A program made the translations under genes and the position numbers. This document shows, one piece after another, positions 40,342 to 48,117 of a stretch of DNA of 64,000 nt. Within the stretch, counting starts at the first letter, position 1. Each line of letters begins with the position of its first letter. The notes beneath the pieces are model-generated. The model saw nothing but the letters and a program-made list of their open reading frames with translations, was not told where the DNA came from and did not search any database. This DNA comes from Lichenibacterium minor. GTDB lineage: Bacteria; Pseudomonadota; Alphaproteobacteria; Rhizobiales; Beijerinckiaceae. The DNA lies in NCBI RefSeq assembly GCF_004137685.1, contig NZ_QYBB01000022.1, positions 1 through 64,000 on the forward strand, in the 5' to 3' direction.

Positions 40342-40839
40342 TTGATTTCTTATGATGACGACGGCTCACGGCGGCCCGTGGCGGTCTACGTCGACGCCGA
40401 CGCCTGCCCGGTGAAGGCGGAGGTGTACCGCGTCGCCGAGCGGCATGGCGCCCGCGTCTTCGTGGTGTCGAACAGCCCCATGATGGTCCCGCGGGACGCC
40501 TTCATCGAGCGCGTGGTGGTGCCGGCCGGCCCGGACGTCGCCGACGACTGGATCGCCGAGCGCGCCACGGCCCGCGACGTGGTGGTGACGGCAGACATCC
40601 CTCTGGCCGACCGCTGCGTGAAGCGCGGCGCCGCCGTGCTGGCGCCGAACGGCAAGAGCTTCACCGCCGCCACGATTGGCATGGCGCTGGCGACGCGCGA
40701 CCTGATGGACGGGTTGCGCGGCTCCGGCGAGGTGACGGGCGGGCCGCGCCCCTTCGGCCCGCGGGATCGCTCGGAGTTCCTCGGCGCGCTCCACCGCGCC
40801 ATCGACCGCATCAAGCGGGGGCTGCCGCCCGGGCGGTGA
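40342..40839 (+). CDS. YaiI/YqxD family protein (UPF0178)
   Basis: The 165-residue protein matches the conserved YaiI/YqxD family: VYVDADACPVKAEVYRVAER, then VVSNSPM, VVVPAGPDVADDWIAERATA, VVTADIPLADRCVKRGAAVL, and a C-terminal PFGPRDRSEFLGALHRAIDR. The fold is PIN-like, with acidic residues (DADACP, ADD, TADIPLAD) that resemble a nuclease metal site; no biochemical function is established. TTG at 40342 is the first start; a GTG at 40378 closer to the conserved VAVYVDADACP is also possible. It stands at the first housekeeping position after the integrase. Confidence 0.9.
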   Translation: MISYDDDGSRRPVAVYVDADACPVKAEVYRVAERHGARVFVVSNSPMMVPRDAFIERVVVPAGPDVADDWIAERATARDVVVTADIPLADRCVKRGAAVLAPNGKSFTAATIGMALATRDLMDGLRGSGEVTGGPRPFGPRDRSEFLGALHRAIDRIKRGLPPGR

Positions 40840-40878
40840 ACCTTGCTTCCCGTCGACCGCGGCTGTTACGTTTCGGCC

Positions 40879-41460
40879 ATGGCAGATACCACCTCCGCTC
40901 CGATGACGGTCGACGCGTTCCTGGCCTGGGCCTTGGAGCAGCCGGGCCGCTACGAGCTGGAGAACGGGCACCCCGTCGCCATGGCGCCCGAGCGCATGGG
41001 ACACGTCCGCGCGAAGACGGCGGCGTTCAACGCCCTGGATGCGGCGCTCGCGGCGGCGCGGCTTCCATGCCAGGCGCTTCCGGACGGCGCGGCGGTGCGG
41101 ATCGATGCGGCGACGCTGTACGAGCCCGACGCCCTGGTGTTCTGCGGCGCCGAGCCGCCACACGACGCCCTCGCGATCGTCGCACCCGTCATCGTGGTCG
41201 AGGTGCTGTCGCCCAGCACGGGGCGCCGCGATCACCACGAAAAGCTGCTCGGCTATTTCACGGTGCCGACCGTCCACCATTATCTCATCATCGATGCGGA
41301 GCGCCGCGTCCTGGTCCACCACGCCCGCCGCGGCGACGAGATCGCGACGCGCATCCTCCACGGCGGCGCGCTCCGCCTCGACCCGCCGGGGCTGGACCTG
41401 AGGATCGAGGACCTGTTCGGCGGGTCGTCGGAGATGGACAGAGTCGGGTCGGCGCCATGA
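40879..41460 (+). CDS. Uma2-family (DUF820) restriction-endonuclease-like protein
   Basis: The 193-residue protein has the PD-(D/E)XK-fold pattern of the Uma2/DUF820 family: MTVDAFLAWALEQPGRYELE, GHPVAMAPERMGHVRAKTAA, then YEPDALVFCGAEPP (the Asp of the nuclease site) and PVIVVEVLSPSTGRRDHHEK (Glu-V-L-S-P motif), KLLGYFTVPTVHHYLIID and a C-terminal GLDLRIEDLF. Members are common in cyanobacteria and methylobacteria and are thought to derive from mobile elements; their cellular function is not established. ATG 40879 is chosen over the upstream candidate. Its stop overlaps the next start (ATGA). Confidence 0.9.
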   Translation: MADTTSAPMTVDAFLAWALEQPGRYELENGHPVAMAPERMGHVRAKTAAFNALDAALAAARLPCQALPDGAAVRIDAATLYEPDALVFCGAEPPHDALAIVAPVIVVEVLSPSTGRRDHHEKLLGYFTVPTVHHYLIIDAERRVLVHHARRGDEIATRILHGGALRLDPPGLDLRIEDLFGGSSEMDRVGSAP

Positions 41461-42122
41461 CGGTCGAGGTCGCCGTCTTCAACGCCGCGAGGCTTCTGCC
41501 GCCGCCGCTGGAGGCCGAGATCCGGGCCGGCATCGACGACGCCCTCGCGGCCTTGCGGCAGCATCTCGACGTCGAGGACGCCGGCATCGTCGTGCTCCTC
41601 GCCGAGGGCGTGGATGCCGAAACTGGGATGGGCGGCCGCGCCTATGGTCCTGACGCCTGCGAGATCCGCGTCGACGAGGCGAGCCCGGCGCTTCGGGTGG
41701 GGACGCGGGTCAACGCCGCTTCGGTCACGGTCCACGAACTCCACCACATCCTGCGGATGCGGCACGGCGTGCCCCGCAGGTTCGCCGATCTCTGCGCCGG
41801 CGACGTCATCGTGCTGGAAGGTTTGGCGACCCAGTGCCAGACCTTTCTCGGCTATCCCGATCCGTCCATCGTCAGGGGTATCACGGCCGAGCAGGTCGCC
41901 CCCCTGCTGGACAGGATCGCTCCCATCGTCGGCGACCCGAGGGCGGCGTGGGCCTGGATCTACGATCCGAGCGGCCTTCCCGCCGAAGTCCACAAGGCGG
42001 TCTACCCCATGGGCCATCACGTCGTCGGGCGCTATCTCGCGCGGCGTGGGCTCACCCCGCTCGAAGCCGTCGGCGTGCCGTGGCGCGAGGTGTGGGACGC
42101 CGGCCTGCCCGTCATGGGGTGA
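41457..42122 (+). CDS. Putative zinc-dependent protease (DUF2268-like)
   Basis: This 221-residue protein has a HELHH zinc-binding motif in SVTVHELHHILRMRHGVPRR (residues ~94-113), followed by DVIVLEGLATQCQTFLGYPD with the downstream Glu expected of gluzincin-type proteases (DUF2268, 'predicted Zn-dependent protease'). The N-terminal half is mixed and the C-terminal part (AVYPMGHHVVGRYLARRGLT) is helical. It lacks a signal peptide. It is translationally coupled to the Uma2-type gene by an ATGA overlap. Its end overlaps by 11 bp the convergent C45-type hydrolase gene. Confidence 0.75.
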   Translation: MTVEVAVFNAARLLPPPLEAEIRAGIDDALAALRQHLDVEDAGIVVLLAEGVDAETGMGGRAYGPDACEIRVDEASPALRVGTRVNAASVTVHELHHILRMRHGVPRRFADLCAGDVIVLEGLATQCQTFLGYPDPSIVRGITAEQVAPLLDRIAPIVGDPRAAWAWIYDPSGLPAEVHKAVYPMGHHVVGRYLARRGLTPLEAVGVPWREVWDAGLPVMG

Positions 42123-43074
42123 GCTCCCCGTAATCGTGGACATACGCGCCGGGCGCGAAGGCGCCGAAGGCCTGTGACCACACCTTGCCGGGCCACACGT
42201 AGTCGACCCGTCCCTCGGCCGGCCGGTACACGGCGGTGTAGACGGTCGGGAAGGCGGCGCGGCGCGAATGGAGCGGCGGCTGGAGGAAGCGCTCGACGAG
42301 GCGGGGCAGCGTCATGCCGGGCTCGTCCAGCGCGTGCCGCGCCGCCGCGAGGCGCGCCTCGGAACTGGCCGATCCCCGCCGCTCCTGCTGGTTGGCGCAG
42401 GCGAGGTCGCGCACGACGGCGGGAGCGCGGTCCGGCCCGAGATACACCGTGGCGTGGTCGCCCGAACGGTCGAGCAGCACCACGTTGTGCGACGCCGCGA
42501 CCGGGATGCGGGCGAGCGCCGCGGCGGCCTCGTCCACGGTGCGGCAGGTTTCGAGGACGTAGCGGGCCATCAGGATGATGGCGAAGCCTTCGCCGACGGC
42601 GACCCTGCCGCCGAGCGCGACGCTGACGGCAAGCCCGTCGGCGTTCAGGCCGTCCGTGACGCCGCCCCAGGGCCGCTGCGCCTTGGCGATGACCTCGCGC
42701 CCCATCCAGGCGCTCGAAACGATGCCGGGCGACACGAGGTCGAGCGGATAATCGTAGCTGCGCACCATCGCCGGGCCGCCCGCCCCGAGCCAGAGCGCGT
42801 GGGTGCAGCCGTGCGGGGCCGCCGGCGGGCGCCAATGGCTGACGATGCGGTGCGCGCCCTCGTCGTCGCCGAGCATGGAGCAGGCTCGGTCGTAGTGCGG
42901 CAGCAGTTCCGGCATGTGCCGCCCGAGCGCGGCCCGGCAAACCGCCGCGGAGGGCGGCGGCCCGCGTCCGTGGTCGCGGTACCAGCGCTCCGCTTCGGCG
43001 CGGCCGGCCGCGAACTCGGCGAGCCAGGCGTCGCCGGGCCGCTCCTCGCGCCGCGCGATGAAGGTCTTCTGCAT
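42112..43074 (-). CDS. C45-type Ntn hydrolase / acyltransferase-like
   Basis: The 320-residue protein resembles the C45 family (acyl-CoA:6-APA acyltransferase and relatives): an acidic helical prodomain, then HGCTHALWLGAGGPAMVRSY (residues ~87-106), where the Cys after Gly is the expected autoproteolytic nucleophile, then DYPLDLV and the NADGLAVSVALGGR motif. A C-terminal YTAVYRPAEGRVDYVWPGKV is typical of the Ntn fold. Members hydrolyse amides or make N-acyl amino acids; the substrate cannot be told from sequence. No signal peptide is evident. It is transcribed toward the Zn-protease gene. Confidence 0.78.
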   Translation of the reverse strand: MQKTFIARREERPGDAWLAEFAAGRAEAERWYRDHGRGPPPSAAVCRAALGRHMPELLPHYDRACSMLGDDEGAHRIVSHWRPPAAPHGCTHALWLGAGGPAMVRSYDYPLDLVSPGIVSSAWMGREVIAKAQRPWGGVTDGLNADGLAVSVALGGRVAVGEGFAIILMARYVLETCRTVDEAAAALARIPVAASHNVVLLDRSGDHATVYLGPDRAPAVVRDLACANQQERRGSASSEARLAAARHALDEPGMTLPRLVERFLQPPLHSRRAAFPTVYTAVYRPAEGRVDYVWPGKVWSQAFGAFAPGAYVHDYGELTP

Positions 43075-43392
43075 GGTTCCACCCGATCAGCCTCGATCCG
43101 GGCCACGAGACCGCGCCGTGGCGTGGCGCGGCCCGTCGTGGCGCGGGGCAGAGCCGAGCCGCTCGTCGATGCGCCGCGCGCCGGGGTTTTCCGATGGGAC
43201 GCCGAGGTCCGCCGTGCGGCCGTCCCCCATCCTGGGCGACGCGTGAGCGCGGCAGGCCAGGGCCGCCCTGGCAACGAGGACGTCTCGCCCGCAGCCGGAC
43301 CGCGGGAGCGTCATGTCCCCGGCCCAGCTCGCGGCCGTGGCCCCCGGCCTGTCCTTTTCGATGGATCCGCAGGCATCGCCGGCTTGGCTTCG
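43075..43392. other. Intergenic between glk and the C45 gene
   Basis: 318 bp between two minus-strand genes. It should hold the end of the glk transcript and the promoter of the C45-type gene. No gene is supported in it, and no clear terminator hairpin was identified. Confidence 0.4.
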
Positions 43393-44403
43393 CTAGCCTG
43401 TCCACCCTCGCGCCGCGTAATCCAGCGCGAAGCGGTCCGGGTCCGTCGCCAGCGCCGCCATGCCGCCCAGCACGGAATCGGACTGCACGATGAGCCGCGT
43501 CGGGATGCGGCAGGCGAGCCCCGCCACGGGCGCCTTTCTTTCGAAGGCGACACGGAACGCGGCCGGGTCGAGCAGGTCGACGATGCGGGGCAGGATGCCG
43601 CCCGCCAGCGTGACGCCGCCCGTGGCCTTGAGCGTCAGGGCGATGTCGCCGGCGAAGCGGGCGACGAGGCGCCAATAATGGCGCACCGTGTCGCCCTCGG
43701 GCCCGTCCGGCGCCTCCAGCGCCGTGCCGGTGATGTCGGCGGCGGTGACGCCCGGCGACGAGGGCGCGCCCCGCACCGCCAGCCGCGCCCGGTGCAGCCG
43801 CTCCAGCCCCGCGCCCGCCAGCACGGATTCCCCGGTGACGCGGCCCTGCACCTTCTCGAGCAACGGCCAGAGCGCGAAGTCCTCGTCGGTTTCGGGGCCG
43901 AAGCCCATGTGGCCGCCCTCGCTCGACAGCGGCACGAAGCGGCCGTCCGCTTCGAGCAGCGCCGCGACGCCGAGCCCGGTGCCGGGGCCGAGGATCACCT
44001 GCGTGGCGCCCTCGGGCCGGAGGTCCGGCCCGATCACCTTCACCCAGTCGGGCTTCAGCGCCGGCAGCGACAGCGCCTGCGCCTCGAAGTCGTTGAGGAG
44101 CAGCCCGCCGCCGAGGCCGAGCCGCGCCGCGATCTCGGGGCCGTCGAGCACCCAGGGCGCGTTGGTGAGCTTCAAGCGACGCCCCTCGACCGGCCCCGCC
44201 CCGCAGGCGATCACCGAGCCGAGCCGGATGCCGTGCCGCTCCACCGTGGCCGCGACGGCCTCGCCGAGGCCCGGGTAATCGCCGACGAGGAGGTGGGTCA
44301 GCGGCCGCAGCGGCTCGGCGGGGCCGTCCTGCACGGAGATCCGGCAGTTCGTGCCGCCGACGTCGCAGACCGCGATCGGGAAGGGGAACAGCAAGGCGGG
44401 CAT
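43393..44403 (-). CDS. glk: Glucokinase
   Basis: The 336-residue protein has bacterial glucokinase (Glk family, ASKHA fold) motifs: ATP phosphate-1 AVCDVGGTNCRISVQDG (residues ~11-27), LKLTNAPWVLDG and the LLLNDFEAQALSLPAL block with the catalytic Asp (~105), the phosphate-2 loop VILGPGTGLGVAALLE, SSEGGHMGFGPETDEDFALW, and TLAGGILPRIVDLL. It phosphorylates glucose to glucose-6-phosphate in the cytoplasm. ATG 44403 was chosen by homology. Divergent from mdh with a 230-bp shared upstream region. Confidence 0.93.
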   Translation of the reverse strand: MPALLFPFPIAVCDVGGTNCRISVQDGPAEPLRPLTHLLVGDYPGLGEAVAATVERHGIRLGSVIACGAGPVEGRRLKLTNAPWVLDGPEIAARLGLGGGLLLNDFEAQALSLPALKPDWVKVIGPDLRPEGATQVILGPGTGLGVAALLEADGRFVPLSSEGGHMGFGPETDEDFALWPLLEKVQGRVTGESVLAGAGLERLHRARLAVRGAPSSPGVTAADITGTALEAPDGPEGDTVRHYWRLVARFAGDIALTLKATGGVTLAGGILPRIVDLLDPAAFRVAFERKAPVAGLACRIPTRLIVQSDSVLGGMAALATDPDRFALDYAARGWTG

Positions 44404-44633
44404 CCTCGGGCTGGGGCGGCAGGGAGCGGGTCGGGACCGCGGGGGTGCATCGGCTCGGGCGGGAACGCAAGTCCCGCGCCGCGCGCCGGATCCGATCACA
44501 ATTCAGGCATGCACGCATCCGTCGCACGCTTGCAACGCAGGGCGATTCGGGGGAAACACACGCCCGACCCTGAGTTCACCTTTATCCGGACGGCGCGGGA
44601 CCGGGTTGCCTGCGCCCGACAGGAACGTTTCGC

Positions 44634-45599
44634 ATGGCACGCAAGAAGATCGCATTGGTCGGGGCCGGACAGATCGGCGGCACCCTGGCGCTGCTGGCCG
44701 GCCTGAAGGAGCTCGGCGACATCGTGCTGTTCGACATCGTCGAGGGCGTCCCCCAGGGCAAGTCTCTCGACATCGCCGAGGCTTCCCCGGTGGAAGGCTT
44801 CGACGCGCGCATGGCGGGCGCCAACGACTTCACCGGCATCGCCGGCGCCGACGTGGTGATCGTCACCGCGGGCGTGCCGCGCAAGCCCGGCATGAGCCGC
44901 GACGACCTCATCGGCATCAACCTGAAGGTGATGGAGACGGTCGGCGCCGGCATCCGCGACAATTGCCCCGACGCCTTCGTCATCTGCATCACCAACCCGC
45001 TCGACGCCATGGTGTGGGCCCTGCAGAAGGCGTCCGGCCTGCCGCACGGCAAGGTCGTCGGCATGGCGGGCGTGCTCGATTCCGCCCGCTTCCGCTACTT
45101 CCTCGCGGAAGAGTTCGACGTGTCGGTCGAGGACGTCACCGCCTTCGTGCTCGGCGGCCACGGCGACGACATGGTGCCGCTGATCCGCTACTCGACCGTG
45201 GCCGGCATCCCGCTGCCCGACCTCATCAAGATGGGCTGGACCACCCACGAGAAGCTCGACGCCATCGTGGAGCGCACCCGCAAGGGCGGCGGCGAGATCG
45301 TCAACCTGCTGAAGACCGGCTCGGCCTTCTACGCCCCGGCGTCCTCGGCCATCGCCATGGCGGAATCCTACCTGCGCGACAAGAAGCGCGTGCTGCCCTG
45401 CGCCGCCTACCTCGACGGCGAATACGACGTGAAGGACATGTACGTCGGCGTGCCGGTGGTGATCGGCGAGAAGGGCGTGGAGCGCATCCTCGAGATCGAG
45501 ATGTCGAAGGACGAGCGCACCATGTTCGCCAAGTCCGTGGACTCGGTGAAGACCCTCATCGAGGCCTGCAAGACGGTGAACCCCGCCTTCGCCAAGTGA
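44634..45599 (+). CDS. mdh: Malate dehydrogenase
   Basis: The 321-residue enzyme is LDH-like malate dehydrogenase: NAD motif GAGQIGGTLALLAGLKELGD (residues ~9-28), DVVIVTAGVPRKPGMSRDDL with substrate Arg residues (~73-92), ITNPLDAMVWALQ (Arg-171-type position as usual), and GGHGDDMVPLIRYSTVAGIP with catalytic His (~176). It oxidises malate to oxaloacetate. It leads the TCA operon mdh-sucC-sucD-sucA-sucB, the standard arrangement in Hyphomicrobiales. RBS AGGAA 8 bp before ATG. A hairpin-rich gap of 114 bp separates it from sucC. Confidence 0.97.
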   Translation: MARKKIALVGAGQIGGTLALLAGLKELGDIVLFDIVEGVPQGKSLDIAEASPVEGFDARMAGANDFTGIAGADVVIVTAGVPRKPGMSRDDLIGINLKVMETVGAGIRDNCPDAFVICITNPLDAMVWALQKASGLPHGKVVGMAGVLDSARFRYFLAEEFDVSVEDVTAFVLGGHGDDMVPLIRYSTVAGIPLPDLIKMGWTTHEKLDAIVERTRKGGGEIVNLLKTGSAFYAPASSAIAMAESYLRDKKRVLPCAAYLDGEYDVKDMYVGVPVVIGEKGVERILEIEMSKDERTMFAKSVDSVKTLIEACKTVNPAFAK

Positions 45600-45634
45600 T
45601 CCGAGGCGAAGCGATTCAGGGCGGCGCCCATTCC

Positions 45635-45657
45635 CCCGCCGGGCCAAGCCCGGCGGG
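45635..45657. promoter_or_regulatory. Perfect 10-bp hairpin between mdh and sucC
   Basis: CCCGCCGGGC (45635-45644) pairs perfectly with GCCCGGCGGG (45648-45657) around a 3-base CAA loop. Flanking GGCGGCGCC and GGCGCCGCC sequences could extend it. No T-run follows, so it is more likely an mRNA processing, stability or attenuating element within the mdh-suc transcript than a full terminator. Confidence 0.5.
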
Positions 45658-45713
45658 CGGCCCGACCGGCGCCGCCCTTCAGACCGACAACGAACGACGC
45701 CAGGACATCCCCC

Positions 45714-46922
45714 ATGAACGTGCATGAATACCAGGCCAAGGCGATCCTGAAGGAGTTCGGGGTGCCGGTGTCGCGCGGGGTGCCGATCATGGCGGCCTCC
45801 GAGGCCCGCAAGGCGGCCGAGGAGCTCGGCGGCCCCGTGTGGGTGGTGAAGAGCCAGATCCACGCCGGCGGGCGCGGCAAGGGCAAGTTCAAGGAAGCCA
45901 CGGCCGGCGACAAGGGCGGCGTCCGCCTCGCCAAGTCGATCGACGAGGTCGAGCAGTTTTCGAAGGAGATGCTCGGCGCCACGCTGGTGACGCTGCAGAC
46001 CGGCGCCGCCGGCCGCACCGTGGGCCGCCTCTACATCGAGGACGGCGCCGCCATCGACCGCGAGCTGTACCTGTCCGCCCTGGTCGACCGCGCCACCTCG
46101 CGCGTGTCCTTCGTGGTGTCGACGGAAGGCGGCATGGACATCGAGACCGTGGCGCACGACACGCCGGAGCGCATCCACACGATCTCGGTCGACCCCGCCA
46201 CGGGCGTGATGCCCCACCACGGCCGCGCCGCCGCGGATGCGCTGAACCTCAAGGGCGACCTCGCCAAGGGCATGGCCAAGCTGCTGACCCAGCTCTACGC
46301 CGCCTTCGTGGCGAAGGACATGGACCTGCTCGAGATCAACCCGCTCATCGTCACCAAGGACGGTCAGCTGAAGGCCCTCGACGCCAAGATGAGCTTCGAC
46401 GGCAACGCCATGTACCGCCACCCGGACGTGGCGGCGCTGCGCGACGAGGCGGAAGAGGACGCCAAGGAGATCGAGGCCTCGAAGCACGACCTCAACTACA
46501 TCACGCTCGACGGCACGATCGGCTGCATGGTGAACGGCGCCGGCCTCGCCATGGCGACGATGGACATCATCAAGCTCTACGGCGAAGCGCCGGCGAACTT
46601 CCTCGACGTCGGCGGTGGCGCCACGAAGGAGAAGGTGACGGCGGCCTTCAAGATCATCACCGCCGACGAGAACGTGAAGGGCATCCTGGTCAACATCTTC
46701 GGCGGCATCATGCGCTGCGACGTCATCGCGGAAGGCGTGATCGCGGCCGTGAAGGACGTCGGCCTGCAGGTGCCGCTGGTGGTGCGGCTCGAAGGCACCA
46801 ACGTGCAGCTCGGCAAGGACATCATCGCCAGGTCGGGGCTCAACGTCATCGCCGCCGACGACCTCGACGATGCCGCCCAGAAGATCGTCACCGCGGTGCG
46901 CGACGCGCGCGGCAAGGCCTGA
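45714..46922 (+). CDS. sucC: Succinyl-CoA synthetase beta subunit (ADP-forming)
   Basis: The 402-residue protein begins MNVHEYQAKAILKEFGVPVS and has the ATP-grasp motifs KSQIHAGGRGKGKFKEA (residues ~43-59), DLLEINPLIVTKDGQLKALD (~203-222), and the CoA-ligase domain NGAGLAMATMDIIKLYGEAP, FLDVGGGATKEKV and NIFGGIMRCDVIAEGVI. With SucD it makes succinate and ATP (or GTP) from succinyl-CoA. Length is slightly above the usual ~398. Second gene of the TCA operon, followed by a 181-bp gap that holds four palindromes. Confidence 0.97.
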   Translation: MNVHEYQAKAILKEFGVPVSRGVPIMAASEARKAAEELGGPVWVVKSQIHAGGRGKGKFKEATAGDKGGVRLAKSIDEVEQFSKEMLGATLVTLQTGAAGRTVGRLYIEDGAAIDRELYLSALVDRATSRVSFVVSTEGGMDIETVAHDTPERIHTISVDPATGVMPHHGRAAADALNLKGDLAKGMAKLLTQLYAAFVAKDMDLLEINPLIVTKDGQLKALDAKMSFDGNAMYRHPDVAALRDEAEEDAKEIEASKHDLNYITLDGTIGCMVNGAGLAMATMDIIKLYGEAPANFLDVGGGATKEKVTAAFKIITADENVKGILVNIFGGIMRCDVIAEGVIAAVKDVGLQVPLVVRLEGTNVQLGKDIIARSGLNVIAADDLDDAAQKIVTAVRDARGKA

Positions 46923-46983
46923 CGCTCCCGACCATCCCCCGCGCGGCGCCGCGGCCCAGACGGGCCCGGCGCCGTCCCGCATC

Positions 46984-47091
46984 GGGCAGGCCCGGCCTGC
47001 CCGTACCGCATCGGGGCAGGCACCGCCTGCCCGTCCCGCCTTCAGGCAGGCTCCGCCTGCCTGTCCCGCATCGAGGCAGGCTCGGCCTGCC
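46984..47091. repeat. Four tandem palindromes, 30-bp period, between sucC and sucD
   Basis: Each 30-bp unit carries GGCAGGC-NNN-GCCTGCC or a close variant (46984-47002, 47014-47032, 47044-47062, 47074-47091), separated by a conserved spacer built on GTCCCGCATCG-like sequence. Each would fold into a 7-8 bp stem with a 3-base loop in RNA. The last unit ends 12 bp before the sucD ATG. This looks like a REP-type or selfish palindromic element amplified in the intergenic mRNA, where it may affect processing or stability. A related array is at 62649-62726. Confidence 0.75.
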
Positions 47092-47103
47092 GGAGTCCAC
47101 CCC

Positions 47104-47991
47104 ATGTCCGTCCTGATCGACAAGAACACCAAGGTCCTCTGCCAGGGCTTCACCGGCAAGAACGGCACCTTCCATTCCGAGCAGGCCCTGGCCTATTGCG
47201 GCACGCAGGTCGTCGGCGGCACCTCGCCCGGCAAGGGCGGCCAGACCCACATCGGCCTGCCGGTCTTCGACACGGTGGCGGAATGCAAGGCCGCCACCGG
47301 CGCCGACGCCTCCGTGATCTACGTGCCGCCGCCGGGCGCCGCCGACGCGATCCTGGAAGCCGTGGCGGCCGAGATCCCGCTCATCGTCTGCATCACCGAG
47401 GGCATCCCGGTGGCCGACATGATCAAGGTCAAGCGCGCGCTGTCGGGCTCGAAGTCCCGCCTCATCGGGCCGAACTGCCCGGGCGTGATGACGGCGGGCG
47501 AGTGCAAGATCGGCATCATGCCGGGCTCCATCTTCAAGCCGGGCTCGGTGGGCGTCGTGTCGCGCTCGGGCACCCTCACCTACGAGGCGGTGTTCCAGAC
47601 CACCGTCGAGGGCCTGGGGCAGACCACCGCGGTCGGCATCGGCGGCGACCCCGTCAAGGGCACCGAGTTCATCGACGTGCTGGAGCTGTTCCTCGCCGAC
47701 CCCAAGACCGAGTCGATCATCATGATCGGCGAGATCGGCGGCTCGGCCGAGGAGGAAGCGGCGCAGTTCCTGGCCGACGAGGCCAAGCGCGGCCGCAAGA
47801 AGCCGATGGTCGGCTTCATCGCGGGCCGCACCGCCCCCCCCGGCCGCCGCATGGGCCACGCCGGCGCCATCATCTCGGGCGGCAAAGGCGACGCAGAGAG
47901 CAAGATCGCCGCCATGGAGGCCGCGGGCATCCGCGTGTCGCCCTCGCCGGCCCGCCTCGGAAAAACCCTCGTGGACGTCTTGAAGGGCTGA
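47104..47991 (+). CDS. sucD: Succinyl-CoA synthetase alpha subunit
   Basis: The 295-residue protein has the CoA-binding domain (MSVLIDKNTKVLCQGFTGKN, GTFHSEQALAYCGTQVVGG, SVIYVPPPGAADAILEAVAA) and the ligase domain with the phosphorylated His in a GRTAPPGRRMGHAGAIISGG segment (residues ~240-259), where the His follows MG. It pairs with SucC. ATG 47104 directly follows the palindrome array, leaving little room for a normal Shine-Dalgarno: only CCGGAGTCC precedes it. Third gene of the TCA operon. Confidence 0.97.
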   Translation: MSVLIDKNTKVLCQGFTGKNGTFHSEQALAYCGTQVVGGTSPGKGGQTHIGLPVFDTVAECKAATGADASVIYVPPPGAADAILEAVAAEIPLIVCITEGIPVADMIKVKRALSGSKSRLIGPNCPGVMTAGECKIGIMPGSIFKPGSVGVVSRSGTLTYEAVFQTTVEGLGQTTAVGIGGDPVKGTEFIDVLELFLADPKTESIIMIGEIGGSAEEEAAQFLADEAKRGRKKPMVGFIAGRTAPPGRRMGHAGAIISGGKGDAESKIAAMEAAGIRVSPSPARLGKTLVDVLKG

Positions 47992-48117
47992 ACGGGACCG
48001 GGCGCGGGCAGGATGCTACCAAAAGCGCCAGCCCGCGCCCATATCAGATGCAACAGCGCGACAGCTGACGCGACCATCGGGGGCCGCCGCCGGCCGCCAC
48101 CCAAGGATGCCAACCTC

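Noticed and set aside
43087..43314. Small minus-strand gene between glk and the C45 gene
   Set aside because: Composition is Arg/Gly/Pro-rich with no start signal or motif; more likely chance.
46984..47091. Possible CRISPR-like array between sucC and sucD
   Set aside because: The units are short palindromes and the 30-bp period includes a conserved, not unique, spacer. There are only four copies and no cas genes.
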